Assembly (NCBI GenBank): GCA_016716835.1
Contig: JADJUW010000001.1
Location: forward strand, 2,252,001 to 2,316,000
Origin: Myxococcales bacterium
GTDB lineage: Bacteria > Myxococcota_A > Polyangia > Haliangiales > Haliangiaceae
Direction of reading: 5' to 3'
Length of the DNA: 64,000 bases
A program made the position numbers and the translations under genes. How positions within the stretch are numbered: position 1 is the stretch's first letter; every line of letters starts with the position of its first letter. Shown piece by piece: positions 37,874-46,380 of this stretch. The notes beneath the pieces were generated by a model, which was given only the letters and a program-made list of their open reading frames with translations, did no database searches and was not told the DNA's origin.

Positions 37874-39259
37874 ATGACGGATGCACAGCAACCCTTTGAC
37901 TTACTTATCCACGGCGGCGAGGTCGTGGTGCCAGGCGGCCGCTTCGCCATCGACATCGGCGTCCGCGCGGGCAAGATCGCCGCGCTAGGCAACCTTGGTG
38001 ACGTCGCCGCGTTGCAGACGTATGATGCCAAGGGCCTGTGCGTGCTGCCGGGCATTATTGATGCCCAGGTTCACTTTCGCGAACCTGGAATGGAACACAA
38101 AGAAGACCTCGCCAGCGGCACGGCGGCGGCGGTCTTGGGCGGCGTGACCTCGGTGCTGGAAATGCCCAACACCGACCCACCCACCATCAGCGCGCCCGAT
38201 TTGGCGGACAAGGTCGCGCGCGCCGCCGGCCGCGCCGCGTGTGACATTGGCTTCTTTGTCGGCGCGACGCCACACAACGTGCATGACCTCGACACGCTCG
38301 AAGAACTGCCGGCGTGCGTTGGCGTCAAAGTTTTTATGGGCAGCTCGACGGGGCGCTTGCTGGTCGCGTCGGATGAGGATTTGGCGCAGGTGCTATCGCA
38401 CGGACGGCGCCGCGTCGCGCTGCATGCCGAAGACGAAGACCGCCTGCGGCTGCGAAAAAAGCTCGCCGAGGCCGAAGGCCATGTCAGCGCGCATCCGCTG
38501 TGGCGCGACGTCGAAACCGCGCGCCTAGCCACCGCGCGCGCGATTGCCTTGGCAAAGCGCTATGGCCGCCGCATTCATATCTTGCACGTCACCTCGGCTG
38601 ATGAGATTCCGCTCATCGCAGGCAATCGCGACTGGGTGACCGCTGAGGTTTGCGTGCAGCATCTGACGCTCGCGGCGCCTGAATGCTACGAACGCCTCGG
38701 CACGCTAGCGCAGATGAATCCGCCGATTCGCGACGCCTCGCACCAGGAAGCGCTGTGGAGCGCGCTCAACGAAGGCGTGTTTGACATGGTGACCACCGAC
38801 CATGCGCCGCACACGCTGGAGGAAGAAGGCAAGCCCTATCCGCAAAGCCCTTCTGGCATGCCCGGCGTGCAAACCCTGCTGCCGCTCATGCTCGACCACG
38901 TCCACCAAGGCCGGCTCTCGCTGGAGAAGCTGGTCGATGTCCTGTGCGATGGCCCGGCGCGCGTGTGGAACATCGCCGGCAAGGGGCGCATCGCGGTCGG
39001 CTACGACGCTGATTTTTGCATTGCCGACCTAGCGGCGACGCATACGCTTGCCAACCGCGACATGGCGAGCAAGGTCGGGTGGACGCCCTTTGATGGCATG
39101 CGCGTAACCGGCAAGCCGCTCGCCACCATCGTGCGCGGACAGTTTGCCATGCGCGACGGCCAGGTGATGGAGCCGCGCGTCGGCAAGCCCTTGCGCTACA
39201 TGGACACGCTGATGCCTCAGCGCAACCGCGCGCCGTCGCGGCCCTTGAGTTTTCGTTAA
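37874..39259 (+). CDS. pyrC: Dihydroorotase
   Basis: 461 residues of the amidohydrolase fold. Zinc-site motifs are DAQVHFREPG (Gln for the first His of the usual HxH, as in a known dihydroorotase subgroup), KVFMGSSTG (the carbamylated Lys), ALHAEDED, HILHVTSADE and TTDHAPHT. It closes carbamoyl aspartate to dihydroorotate in pyrimidine synthesis. It lies 11 bases after the biotin carrier gene, so pyrimidine and acyl-CoA carboxylase genes share a run; no other pyrimidine gene is near. Confidence 0.9.
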   Translation: MTDAQQPFDLLIHGGEVVVPGGRFAIDIGVRAGKIAALGNLGDVAALQTYDAKGLCVLPGIIDAQVHFREPGMEHKEDLASGTAAAVLGGVTSVLEMPNTDPPTISAPDLADKVARAAGRAACDIGFFVGATPHNVHDLDTLEELPACVGVKVFMGSSTGRLLVASDEDLAQVLSHGRRRVALHAEDEDRLRLRKKLAEAEGHVSAHPLWRDVETARLATARAIALAKRYGRRIHILHVTSADEIPLIAGNRDWVTAEVCVQHLTLAAPECYERLGTLAQMNPPIRDASHQEALWSALNEGVFDMVTTDHAPHTLEEEGKPYPQSPSGMPGVQTLLPLMLDHVHQGRLSLEKLVDVLCDGPARVWNIAGKGRIAVGYDADFCIADLAATHTLANRDMASKVGWTPFDGMRVTGKPLATIVRGQFAMRDGQVMEPRVGKPLRYMDTLMPQRNRAPSRPLSFR

Positions 39260-39504
39260 TGCCGAAAGCCGCCCGCGAATGCACCCAGTGCGGCGCCTGC
39301 TGCGTGGCGCCTGATATCACGGCGCTAGGCAAACCGATCGGCGTGCCGTGCAAACACCTTGGCGATGACCTGCGCTGCACCATCTATGAGACCAGGCCCA
39401 GCGTGTGTCGCGGCTACCAGGCCGACGAGCTATGCGAACTAATTGCCGCGCCTACCCTGCCTCAGCGCGTACGCAAATACCTCGACGTGTTCGGCATCGC
39501 CTAG
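39259..39504 (+). CDS. YkgJ-type Cys-cluster protein
   Basis: 81 residues, starting one base into the dihydroorotase stop (TAATG). Cysteines are spaced CTQCGACC, then PCKHL, RCTIY and RPSVCRGY, the pattern of the CxxCxxCC (UPF0153/YkgJ) family, which probably binds zinc or an iron-sulfur cluster. Function is unknown. It is translationally coupled to pyrC. The final gene of the run, it is followed by repeat element A. Confidence 0.85.
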   Translation: MPKAARECTQCGACCVAPDITALGKPIGVPCKHLGDDLRCTIYETRPSVCRGYQADELCELIAAPTLPQRVRKYLDVFGIA

Positions 39505-39595
39505 GGGGCGTCCCTCGTTTCTGAGCATAGACCAGGCGTGTGATTTGCCCTAATGCGAATGTGGGATCTGGGGTTTTGGACTGCGCATGCAGACC

Positions 39596-39737
39596 GGTAG
39601 GTGGGCGCACATGTCTTCCTGCTCGCGGATAGCGCCCCGCCCGGGCTGCGCGAGACGCCTGTGGTATCCACCACCGGCGGTGCCCGCCACACCGCCCTGC
39701 AATCTACGCTCGCGGAAGAAACGTGCGCCCACCTGCC
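39596..39737 (+). repeat. Dispersed palindromic element, copy A (short form, 142 bp)
   Basis: The left end is GGTAGGTGGGCGCACATG, and the right end, read inward on the other strand, GGCAGGTGGGCGCACGTT; both continue with TCTTCC and a GCTCGC-like block, so the ends are inverted repeats of about 30 bp. The core has CTGTGGTATCCAC and CACACCGCCCTGCAATCTA, both shared with copies B and C. This copy has one left unit only. It fills most of the space between the converging YkgJ and DUF1328-like genes and ends one base before the latter's stop. It codes for nothing evident. Confidence 0.75.
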
Positions 39738-39738
39738 T

Positions 39739-39918
39739 TTAGTGCAATGGCGAATTCTTCTTAGGCCGGCGCCCCATGGCAAAGCATGCGATCGCAAAGG
39801 ACGTCGAAAATGCAAGCACGACCTTGGCGATGACGGCAACGACGTACGGAAAGCCAGCGTACGCGAAGACCGCCGAAATCACGGCCAGGACAAACCATAT
39901 GACTGCCCAATAAAACAT
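39739..39918 (-). CDS. DUF1328/YtjA-like small membrane protein (59 residues)
   Basis: ATG at 39916-39918, stop TAA at 39739-39741. The protein begins MFYWAVIWFVLAVISAVFAY and continues AGFPYVVAVIAKVVLAF, two hydrophobic helices, then ends basic (MGRRPKKNSPLH). This matches the DUF1328 pattern: an aromatic/Ala start, GF-x, IAK near the second helix, about 55-60 residues. AAGG lies seven bases before the ATG. Members are stress-associated inner-membrane proteins of unknown function. It lies next to the PspC gene on the same strand. It is short enough to be missed by routine calling. Confidence 0.72.
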   Translation of the reverse strand: MFYWAVIWFVLAVISAVFAYAGFPYVVAVIAKVVLAFSTSFAIACFAMGRRPKKNSPLH

Positions 39919-39997
39919 TGCTTCGCCTTACCGACAATTCTATCGGTGCCACGCACGCGCCGCAAGAGGCATCGTCTCGTGCGCCACCGATGAACCA

Positions 39998-42328
39998 CTA
40001 TTCGCGGGTGCTTAGGTCCAATGTCTCGATGCGATCGTCACGGGCCGGCGCGCGTCGGGTAGGTGTACGTTTTGGGGCAGGCCGCGTCGGTGCTGTTGGC
40101 GGCTTCGGTCCGGTGAGGCGCAGCTCTGGCGCAACGTCGGCGGGGACAGCGACGGGGCTCGCGGCCGGAATTTGCGCGGCGGCCGCATCGACGACTGGCT
40201 TGGCTGCGGCTGGCTCGCCCGCGGGGAGCGCGACAGGTGACGGCCGCAGTTTGCCGTCGCTGCCCATGACGTAGTTGGTGTCGGGCACGAGTTCAAAGTC
40301 GTAGAGGAATTCATTGGGTTCCTCGCCATCGGGAAGCCCTTTGCCATGCCACTCACCATGCGCATGACCATGTGCATCACCACGCGCTTCGCCGGGCCAA
40401 TCGGCATGCCATGTTTCCGCGTCGCCAAAGGCGAGCTTCTCGCCGACGGAGGCGTCGACGCGCACCTGGCGGCCAACGGGCACGTCGACGACTACCTCAA
40501 TATTTTGGCCACGAAATTTCTCGGTCGGCGTGATTAAAAAATGGCTGCCGAGGTCGAGCGTATCGCCCTGCCACGTCGCCTGGTACTGGGTTTTTTCGGC
40601 CCGCGCCTTGGCCGCCGCTTCGCTGGTGCCCGCGGCAAATTTGCGCACCGCCACCGCATAGCCATCGCCCGCGCTTTTGCGAAACGAAACGCGCACAATC
40701 GACAGCTTCATCGTTTGCTCGTCGACATCCCAACCATTTAGATCGCCTTGGACCCACCAATTGTTGTACGTCGGGCGCGGTTGGCTGACGGTCAACCGCA
40801 TGACATCGGTGGGCGCCAGCGGCGGCGCGGTGAGCTGCTGCTCGACGTGCTCATACGTGCGCAGATCGCCCGATATATTCACCGCAAATAAGGTCGCGCT
40901 CACCCACCCCAAGGCCCATAGCCCGCCAAAGGTCCATCCCAGCGCCGCGTTGCGCCCCGCACCCACCACGCGCCTAAAGAGCCAGATGACAAACCCCAGC
41001 GCCGGCACCAAGAAAAACAATACCGCGGTGGCCCATGCCAAGGTTTCCTGCCACGCACTGCTCCACAGATAGTCGCGCAGCGGCCACCAAGCGGCGCTGC
41101 CAATCGCGAGCGCAAACAGGGTGACAAACAAGCTAAACGCCATGACCCCGGCGATGAATAAGAAAAACACTTGAAACAGCACGCGGATGGCGTGGCCGAT
41201 GCCGGTCGAAACCGGATGCCGGCGGGCAGCAACGACAACGCCTGGCATAGCCGAGCCGGTGCCCGCAACATACTGTGCGTCTTCGACGTCGCCGTCGCCG
41301 GCCGCGCCGGCCGCGCCGCTATTCGCGCCCCACCCGTTTTGTGCCTGCCATTGCTGCGAGCGCGTTCGCACCTCGTCGCCGACGGCGACCATGCGCTGCT
41401 TGGCTACCGCAAGGCCTGCCTGCACGCGCTGCTTGATCGCGTTGATATCAACCGCCTCGCGGCGCATGCGCATCTTGTCATAAGGCGTCCCTGCCTCGGG
41501 CAGCACGATCCACAGCACGACGTACGCAAACACCATCGTGCTCACCAGGCTGGACGAAATCAGTGCGGGCGCAGAGCTATCGGAAAACAGAAAGAGCATC
41601 CAAGCGCCAAACGCAATGAAGGCATTGATGATGAGCGGCGCGCTAAAGACCCACCGCACCAGCTTGGGCTCCTTTCCGAGATAGGCCGCGATGCCGCTGC
41701 AGACGCCACCGAGAATCTTGTCATCGGGATTGCGAAATAGCCGGCTACCGCTGCCGTCCTCTAAATCTTTTTCAGGCAACAAGATCCACAGCGCGAGATA
41801 GATCAGAAAGCCGAGGCCAAAGCCGCCAAAGCTGATCACGGCAAAGAGGAACCGAACCAAGGTCGTATCGACGTTGAGGTAGTTGGCGATGCCGCTGCAG
41901 ACGCCGCCGATCCACCGATCTTTTGAGTCGCGGTAGAGCCGCTTGGGTGACGGCGATGGATCCGCGCCATAAGCTGCCGTAGATGCCGCCGCACCTGCCC
42001 CGCCTGCGGCATCGCCTTGTCCCGCCGCTTGGCGGTCGCGTACGCCGCCCATGTCTTCGCCGGCATCGCGCGCAAAATCTGCCGGATGCCCCATCGTGTT
42101 TGCCACGGCATTTACCGCCTCGATATCAATTGCGGGCAAGCCGCCGCGAATCTTCTCGCTTAGCATCTCCGCGATGCGACCCTCGATATCGTTGATGATC
42201 TCTTCGCTGCCCTCTTCGGCCGCAAAATGCTGGCGCAGACTCGCGAGATAGGCTTGCAAGACCTCGTATGCCGGGGCCTGGATCGCGATGATTTGGCCGC
42301 TAATATTGATGTGTAAGATCTTGTTCAT
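39998..42328 (-). CDS. Large membrane protein with two PspC domains
   Basis: 776 residues. After an N-terminal domain (IINDIEGRIAEMLSE) there are two PspC modules in a row: KRLYRDSKDRWIGGVCSGIA (from about 128) and RLFRNPDDKILGGVCSGIAA (from about 195), each with a membrane helix (LGFLIYLALWILLPE; FAYVVLWIVLPE). Four more helices follow, then a 250-residue polar C-terminal domain with a His/Gly patch (HGHAHGEWHGKG). PspC proteins take part in envelope stress sensing. The ATG overlaps the PadR stop (ATGA), so the regulator and this protein are made together. Confidence 0.88.
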   Translation of the reverse strand: MNKILHINISGQIIAIQAPAYEVLQAYLASLRQHFAAEEGSEEIINDIEGRIAEMLSEKIRGGLPAIDIEAVNAVANTMGHPADFARDAGEDMGGVRDRQAAGQGDAAGGAGAAASTAAYGADPSPSPKRLYRDSKDRWIGGVCSGIANYLNVDTTLVRFLFAVISFGGFGLGFLIYLALWILLPEKDLEDGSGSRLFRNPDDKILGGVCSGIAAYLGKEPKLVRWVFSAPLIINAFIAFGAWMLFLFSDSSAPALISSSLVSTMVFAYVVLWIVLPEAGTPYDKMRMRREAVDINAIKQRVQAGLAVAKQRMVAVGDEVRTRSQQWQAQNGWGANSGAAGAAGDGDVEDAQYVAGTGSAMPGVVVAARRHPVSTGIGHAIRVLFQVFFLFIAGVMAFSLFVTLFALAIGSAAWWPLRDYLWSSAWQETLAWATAVLFFLVPALGFVIWLFRRVVGAGRNAALGWTFGGLWALGWVSATLFAVNISGDLRTYEHVEQQLTAPPLAPTDVMRLTVSQPRPTYNNWWVQGDLNGWDVDEQTMKLSIVRVSFRKSAGDGYAVAVRKFAAGTSEAAAKARAEKTQYQATWQGDTLDLGSHFLITPTEKFRGQNIEVVVDVPVGRQVRVDASVGEKLAFGDAETWHADWPGEARGDAHGHAHGEWHGKGLPDGEEPNEFLYDFELVPDTNYVMGSDGKLRPSPVALPAGEPAAAKPVVDAAAAQIPAASPVAVPADVAPELRLTGPKPPTAPTRPAPKRTPTRRAPARDDRIETLDLSTRE

Positions 42329-42693
42329 GGTGCGTCTCCAGGCGTGGCAACGTTCAAAGGACGGGCGGGCGTGGCGGCCAGCGCGTGCACGGCGCCGGCC
42401 AGCTCTTGCCAGGTTTGCTGCAAGGCTTTAAAAAATGCGTCGCCCTGCGGCGTCAGCGAAAAGTATTTCCGCGGCGGGCCTGCGTTGCTCTCGACCCAGC
42501 GATAGCTGAGCATGCCGGCGTTCTTGAGCCGGGTCAGGAGGGGATACAGCGTCCCCTCCAGAATGCGCAGGTTCGCGCGTCGCATCTCATCTAAGATGTC
42601 GGTCGGGTACGCCTCCCCGCGCGAGATGATCGCGAGGATGCAGTACTCGAGGATGCCCTTGCGCATCTGGCTTTGTGTGTTCTCTACATCCAT
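42325..42693 (-). CDS. PadR-family transcription regulator
   Basis: 122 residues with the PadR winged helix: LEYCILAIISRGEAYPTDIL, GTLYPLLTRLKNAGML (recognition region) and SNAGPPRKYFSLTPQG (wing), then a short C-terminal helix for dimerisation. It lies first in a two-gene unit with the PspC protein, a common pairing, and probably represses it. A palindrome of PadR type overlaps its predicted promoter, so autoregulation is likely. The inducing signal is unknown. Confidence 0.92.
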   Translation of the reverse strand: MDVENTQSQMRKGILEYCILAIISRGEAYPTDILDEMRRANLRILEGTLYPLLTRLKNAGMLSYRWVESNAGPPRKYFSLTPQGDAFFKALQQTWQELAGAVHALAATPARPLNVATPGDAP

Positions 42694-42711
42694 GGAAACC
42701 CCATGGATCTA

Positions 42712-42740
42712 TCTATACGGCTAAGCTCTGTACTTTGCAA
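42712..42740 (-). promoter_or_regulatory. Predicted sigma-70-type promoter of padR-pspC
   Basis: On the minus strand TTGCAA (42740-42735) and TATAGA (42717-42712) are separated by exactly 17 bases. Transcription would start near 42706, 13 bases before the PadR ATG. An AT-rich block (42763-42800) lies upstream like an UP element. The -35 box sits inside the operator palindrome. Confidence 0.45.
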
Positions 42741-42751
42741 TGCATAGTACA
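42729..42751. promoter_or_regulatory. Candidate PadR operator
   Basis: Perfect arms TGTACT (42729-42734) and AGTACA (42746-42751) are separated by 11 bases. The wider site has the TGTAC...GTACA form seen in operators of several PadR regulators. It covers the -35 box, the position for repression by the PadR protein encoded just downstream. Confidence 0.55.
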
Positions 42752-42797
42752 TGGCCAAAGGTTATAAATATTTTAATATATTGAATTTATTATATTT

Positions 42798-44147
42798 TTA
42801 AGAGGAGTGTCCCGCGTTGGACGACGGACGACGCACAAAATAGAGGGTCAAAATGGCGCCAATCAAGCCAATCGCAATCGCGGGAGCGCGCCAATCTGCA
42901 TCTGCGCGCGACAGCCGAGCCGCGATTAGCGCGGCGCATACCAGCGCACCAAGCGCGGGCACGAATAACGGCACCTCAAAGCGTCCCGCCGGCTCACCTC
43001 TGCGCAGCTTGAGCACGATGAGCGCGACGTTGACCACGCAAAAGCAAGCGAGCAGCAAAAGGCTGGTGGCCGAGGCGAGTTGGGCAATATTGCCGGCAAA
43101 CGCCATGCCGAGCACGAGGGTGGCTAGCACCAAAATCGCGACATGCGGCGTGCGCGTCTTGTGGTGCACGGCGCCAAGGCGAGTCGGCAACAGTCCCTGC
43201 CGTGCCATGCCGTAGAGCATGCGCGACCCCATAATGTAGTTGAGCAACGCGGTGTTGCCGACGGCAAACAGCGTGATCACGCCGTACACCCACCCGGGCA
43301 GCCACGGCGTCGCGACGCTGGTAATTTGCGCCAGCGGCGCGCCGAGCTTAGCGTTGGCGAGGCGCGTGCTGTCAACCACCGAGACCGCCGTGATGCTGAT
43401 AAGTATGTAGAGCACCGTGGTCGCGACGAGCGCAAGCAAGATACCGCGCGGCAGGTTGCGCTCCGGCTGGCGCACCTCCTCGGCGACGTTGAGCATGTCT
43501 TCAAAGCCGATGAAGGCATAAAACGTCAGCACCGCGCCCGAGAGCAACAACGATGCGCCGAGCTCGCTGCCGCTGGGCGCCGCAAAATAGTCGACGCTGC
43601 CCCAATAACGCGCCCCAACGACGATCACAAAAACGAGGCCGCCGACCTCGATCAAGGTGCACAAGATGTTGACCCACATCGACTCACGGATGCCGATGAG
43701 GTTGACCAAGGTGAGCAGGCCGAGAAAGCCAATGATAACCGCGGTCACGGGCAAGCTCGGCACCAGGCCATGCAGCGTCTGCGCGAACACGTTGGCGCCG
43801 GTGGCCATCGAGGTTAGCCCCGACACCGCCACGGTGAGCCCAACGACGTAGGCCAAGATCTTAAGCCCATACGCACGCTCAGTGACGTACGCGACGCCGC
43901 CGGCCTTGGGATAACGCGAACCGAGCGAGGCGTACGACAGGCCGGTGAGCAGCGCCGCGCACATGGAGATGACAAACGACATCCACACCGCATTGCCGAG
44001 CGCGCCCGCCGCGACGCCGATGGTGCCGTAAATGCCCGCGCCCACCATGCCGCCCATGCCGTAGAGCACAAGCGACGGCAGGCCCATGGTGCGCGCCAAG
44101 GCGGGTTGGGCTTGGACGCCGTCGCTAGTTTGCGAGTCGTTGCTCAT
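42798..44147 (-). CDS. APC-superfamily amino-acid/amine permease
   Basis: 449 residues with about 12 membrane helices. The first carries the substrate-site signature LPSLVLYGMGGMVGAGIYG, and helix 6 the AVLTFYAFIGFEDMLNVAEEV block (read in parts) typical of APC permeases such as the cationic amino-acid group. Proton- or exchange-driven uptake in the inner membrane is likely; the substrate is not clear. The ATG overlaps the fumarase stop (ATGA), so the two are co-transcribed. Confidence 0.88.
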   Translation of the reverse strand: MSNDSQTSDGVQAQPALARTMGLPSLVLYGMGGMVGAGIYGTIGVAAGALGNAVWMSFVISMCAALLTGLSYASLGSRYPKAGGVAYVTERAYGLKILAYVVGLTVAVSGLTSMATGANVFAQTLHGLVPSLPVTAVIIGFLGLLTLVNLIGIRESMWVNILCTLIEVGGLVFVIVVGARYWGSVDYFAAPSGSELGASLLLSGAVLTFYAFIGFEDMLNVAEEVRQPERNLPRGILLALVATTVLYILISITAVSVVDSTRLANAKLGAPLAQITSVATPWLPGWVYGVITLFAVGNTALLNYIMGSRMLYGMARQGLLPTRLGAVHHKTRTPHVAILVLATLVLGMAFAGNIAQLASATSLLLLACFCVVNVALIVLKLRRGEPAGRFEVPLFVPALGALVCAALIAARLSRADADWRAPAIAIGLIGAILTLYFVRRPSSNAGHSS

Positions 44148-45541
44148 GGCTTGCCTACCGTCATCTCAGCGGGCACCACCCAGGCATCAAACTGCGCTGC
44201 GGTCACGAGGCCGAGCGCGAGGCCAGCTTCTTTAAGGGTAAGGTGTTCGTCATTTGCTTTTTTGGCGATGCGCGCGGCGTTGTCGTAACCAATATGAGGT
44301 GCCAGCGCGGTGACCAACATGAGCGAGCGCTGGAGATGCTGCTCGATCTGCGCGCGATTAAGCTGCAGGCCGGCGATGCAGTGTGTGGCAAAGCCTTGGC
44401 ATGCATCGCCGATGAGTCGCGCCGAGTGCAGCACATTGGCGATGATCAGCGGCTTGAAGGCATTTAGCTCCAAATGCCCGCTCATGCCGCCAAGGCCCAC
44501 CGCGACGTCGTTGCCGATAACCTGCGCCATTGCCATCGTCAGCGCCTCGGCCTGCGTCGGGTTAACCTTGCCTGGCATGATCGAGCTGCCTGGTTCATTG
44601 GCGGGCAATACTAGCTCGCCCAGCCCGCAACGAGGTCCCGAACCGAGCAAGCGAATATCGTTTCCGATCTTCATCAGCGCGGTCGCGACAGTTTTCAGCG
44701 CGCCGTGCGCCGACACCAAGGCATCATGGCCCGCCAGCGCAGCAAACTTGTTGCGCGCGGTGACAAACGGCAGACCGGTTAGCTCGGCAATTTTGCGCGC
44801 CACCGCGACGTCGTAGCCGGCCGGCACATTGAGCCCCGTGCCCACCGCCGAGCCGCCGAGCGCCAACTCGGCGAGCGCCGGCAGCGCATGCTCGACGGCG
44901 GCGATGCCATGCGCGAGCTGCGCGACATAGCCGGAGAACTCTTGCCCCACCGTGAGCGGCGTTGCGTCCATTAGGTGCGTGCGGCCAATTTTTACGACGT
45001 CAGTGAATTCGTCGGCCTTGGCCTGCAGCGCACCTTGCAGCGCGCGCAGCGCCGGCAAGGTCTCGCGCCAAAGCCGCCCATACGCGGCCACGTGCATAGC
45101 GGTTGGAAAGACGTCATTTGACGATTGCGAGCAATTGACGTCGTCGTTGGGGTGCAGCGCCTTTTTCGCGTCGGTCAGCGCGCCGCCTTGCAGCACGTGC
45201 GCGCGGTTGGCGATCACCTCGTTGAGATTCATATTGGTCTGCGTGCCCGAGCCGGTCTGCCAGATGACGAGCGGAAACTCTTCGTCATGCTGGCCCGAGG
45301 CAATCTCCTCGCAGACGCGCGCGATGAGTTCGGCCTTGGCCTGCGGCAACGCACCGAGCGCGGCGTTGGTGAGCGCAGCGGCATGCTTGACCGTCGCGAT
45401 CGCATAAATCACCTCGAGCGGCATGCGCTCGGCTGCGATCTGAAAATACTGCCGCGAACGCTCGGTTTGCGCGCCCCAATAGCGCGCCGCGGGCACCGCC
45501 ACCTCGCCGAGGCTATCGCGCTCCATTCGTTCGTCGGTCAT
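44144..45541 (-). CDS. fumC: Class II fumarate hydratase
   Basis: 465 residues from ATG 45541; the longer frame to 45919 runs antisense through aat. Motifs: SGSGTQTNMN-type block (QTGSGTQTNMNLNEVIANRA, in parts), SQSSNDVFPTA, the signature GSSIMPGKVNPTQ and AHGALKTVATALMKIGNDIR. It interconverts fumarate and malate, iron-free, in the citric acid cycle. It leads a two-gene run with the permease and is divergent from aat, 52 bases apart. Confidence 0.95.
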   Translation of the reverse strand: MTDERMERDSLGEVAVPAARYWGAQTERSRQYFQIAAERMPLEVIYAIATVKHAAALTNAALGALPQAKAELIARVCEEIASGQHDEEFPLVIWQTGSGTQTNMNLNEVIANRAHVLQGGALTDAKKALHPNDDVNCSQSSNDVFPTAMHVAAYGRLWRETLPALRALQGALQAKADEFTDVVKIGRTHLMDATPLTVGQEFSGYVAQLAHGIAAVEHALPALAELALGGSAVGTGLNVPAGYDVAVARKIAELTGLPFVTARNKFAALAGHDALVSAHGALKTVATALMKIGNDIRLLGSGPRCGLGELVLPANEPGSSIMPGKVNPTQAEALTMAMAQVIGNDVAVGLGGMSGHLELNAFKPLIIANVLHSARLIGDACQGFATHCIAGLQLNRAQIEQHLQRSLMLVTALAPHIGYDNAARIAKKANDEHLTLKEAGLALGLVTAAQFDAWVVPAEMTVGKP

Positions 45542-45593
45542 GGCGGCGAGCATACATGAGCGCCGCATGCCGCCGCCGTGGTATAGGTCAATT

Positions 45594-46313
45594 ATGCCCG
45601 TGTACCGCCTCGGCAGCCGTCTGGCGTTTCCGCCGGTCGACGAAGCCGAAGACGGCCTGCTCGCGGTTGGTGGCGATCTCTCGCCGCAGCGGCTGCTTGC
45701 CGCATACAGCGCCGGCATCTTTCCCTGGTACAACGACGGCCAGCCGCTCTTGTGGCATGCGCCGGACCCGCGCTTTGTGCTGCCGACGGACAAATTGCTG
45801 ATCGGCCGATCGCTGCGCAAGGCCATCGCCAAGGCGCCGTACCAGCTGACCATGGACACCGCGTTTGCCGATGTCATCGCGCGCTGCGCCGAGGTGCCGC
45901 GGCCCGGCCAGGCCGGCACGTGGATTACCGACGAAATGCAGGCAGCGTATGTGAAACTGCACGAGCTGGGGTTTGCACATTCGGTGGAGGCGTGGCGATG
46001 CGACGACCGCGACGGCGCGCCACGCGAACTCGTCGGCGGCTTCTACGGCATCAGCCTCGGCGCTCTCTTTTGCGGCGAGTCCATGTTTGCGCTCGCGCCC
46101 GATGCCAGCAAGATTGCCTTTGTCGCCGCCTGCCGCCAACTGCGCGCCTGGGGCACCGCGCTCATCGACTGCCAGGTTCACACCGACCACCTCGCCCGCT
46201 TTGGCGCCGTCGATATTCCGCGCGCGACATACATGGCGCTGCTTCCCAAGCTACTTGACGAGCCCACGCGCCGCGGCAAGTGGACGTTTGATGTCGCCGC
46301 CACCGACGTCTGA
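45594..46313 (+). CDS. aat: Leucyl/phenylalanyl-tRNA--protein transferase
   Basis: 239 residues from ATG 45594; ATG 45567 is also possible. Family motifs are FPPVDEA, DGLLAVGGDLSPQRLL, YSAGIFPWY, LWHAPDPRFVL, GFAHSVEAW, GGFYGISLGALFCGESMF and DCQVHTDHLARFGAV. The enzyme adds Leu or Phe to proteins with N-terminal Lys or Arg, marking them for ClpS/ClpAP. It stands alone, divergent from fumC. Confidence 0.95.
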   Translation: MPVYRLGSRLAFPPVDEAEDGLLAVGGDLSPQRLLAAYSAGIFPWYNDGQPLLWHAPDPRFVLPTDKLLIGRSLRKAIAKAPYQLTMDTAFADVIARCAEVPRPGQAGTWITDEMQAAYVKLHELGFAHSVEAWRCDDRDGAPRELVGGFYGISLGALFCGESMFALAPDASKIAFVAACRQLRAWGTALIDCQVHTDHLARFGAVDIPRATYMALLPKLLDEPTRRGKWTFDVAATDV

Positions 46314-46380
46314 GGTGGGGCACCAACCGAGACACGCTCCAGTGGCGCTTCTCTATGCCGACGAAATCCAGAGACAGCCG

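Noticed and set aside
38055..38090. Dihydroorotase with Gln in place of the first His of HxH as a sign of inactivity
   Set aside because: A QVHFREPG form is known in a subgroup of bacterial dihydroorotases and all other motifs are intact.
39501..39839. Frames through element A and similar ones at 58653-59116
   Set aside because: They reproduce translations of the dispersed repeat, lack start signals and are not conserved as protein between copies.
44144..45919. Extended N-terminus for fumarase
   Set aside because: The added 126 residues are antisense to aat and have no fumarase similarity; ATG 45541 fits the family length.
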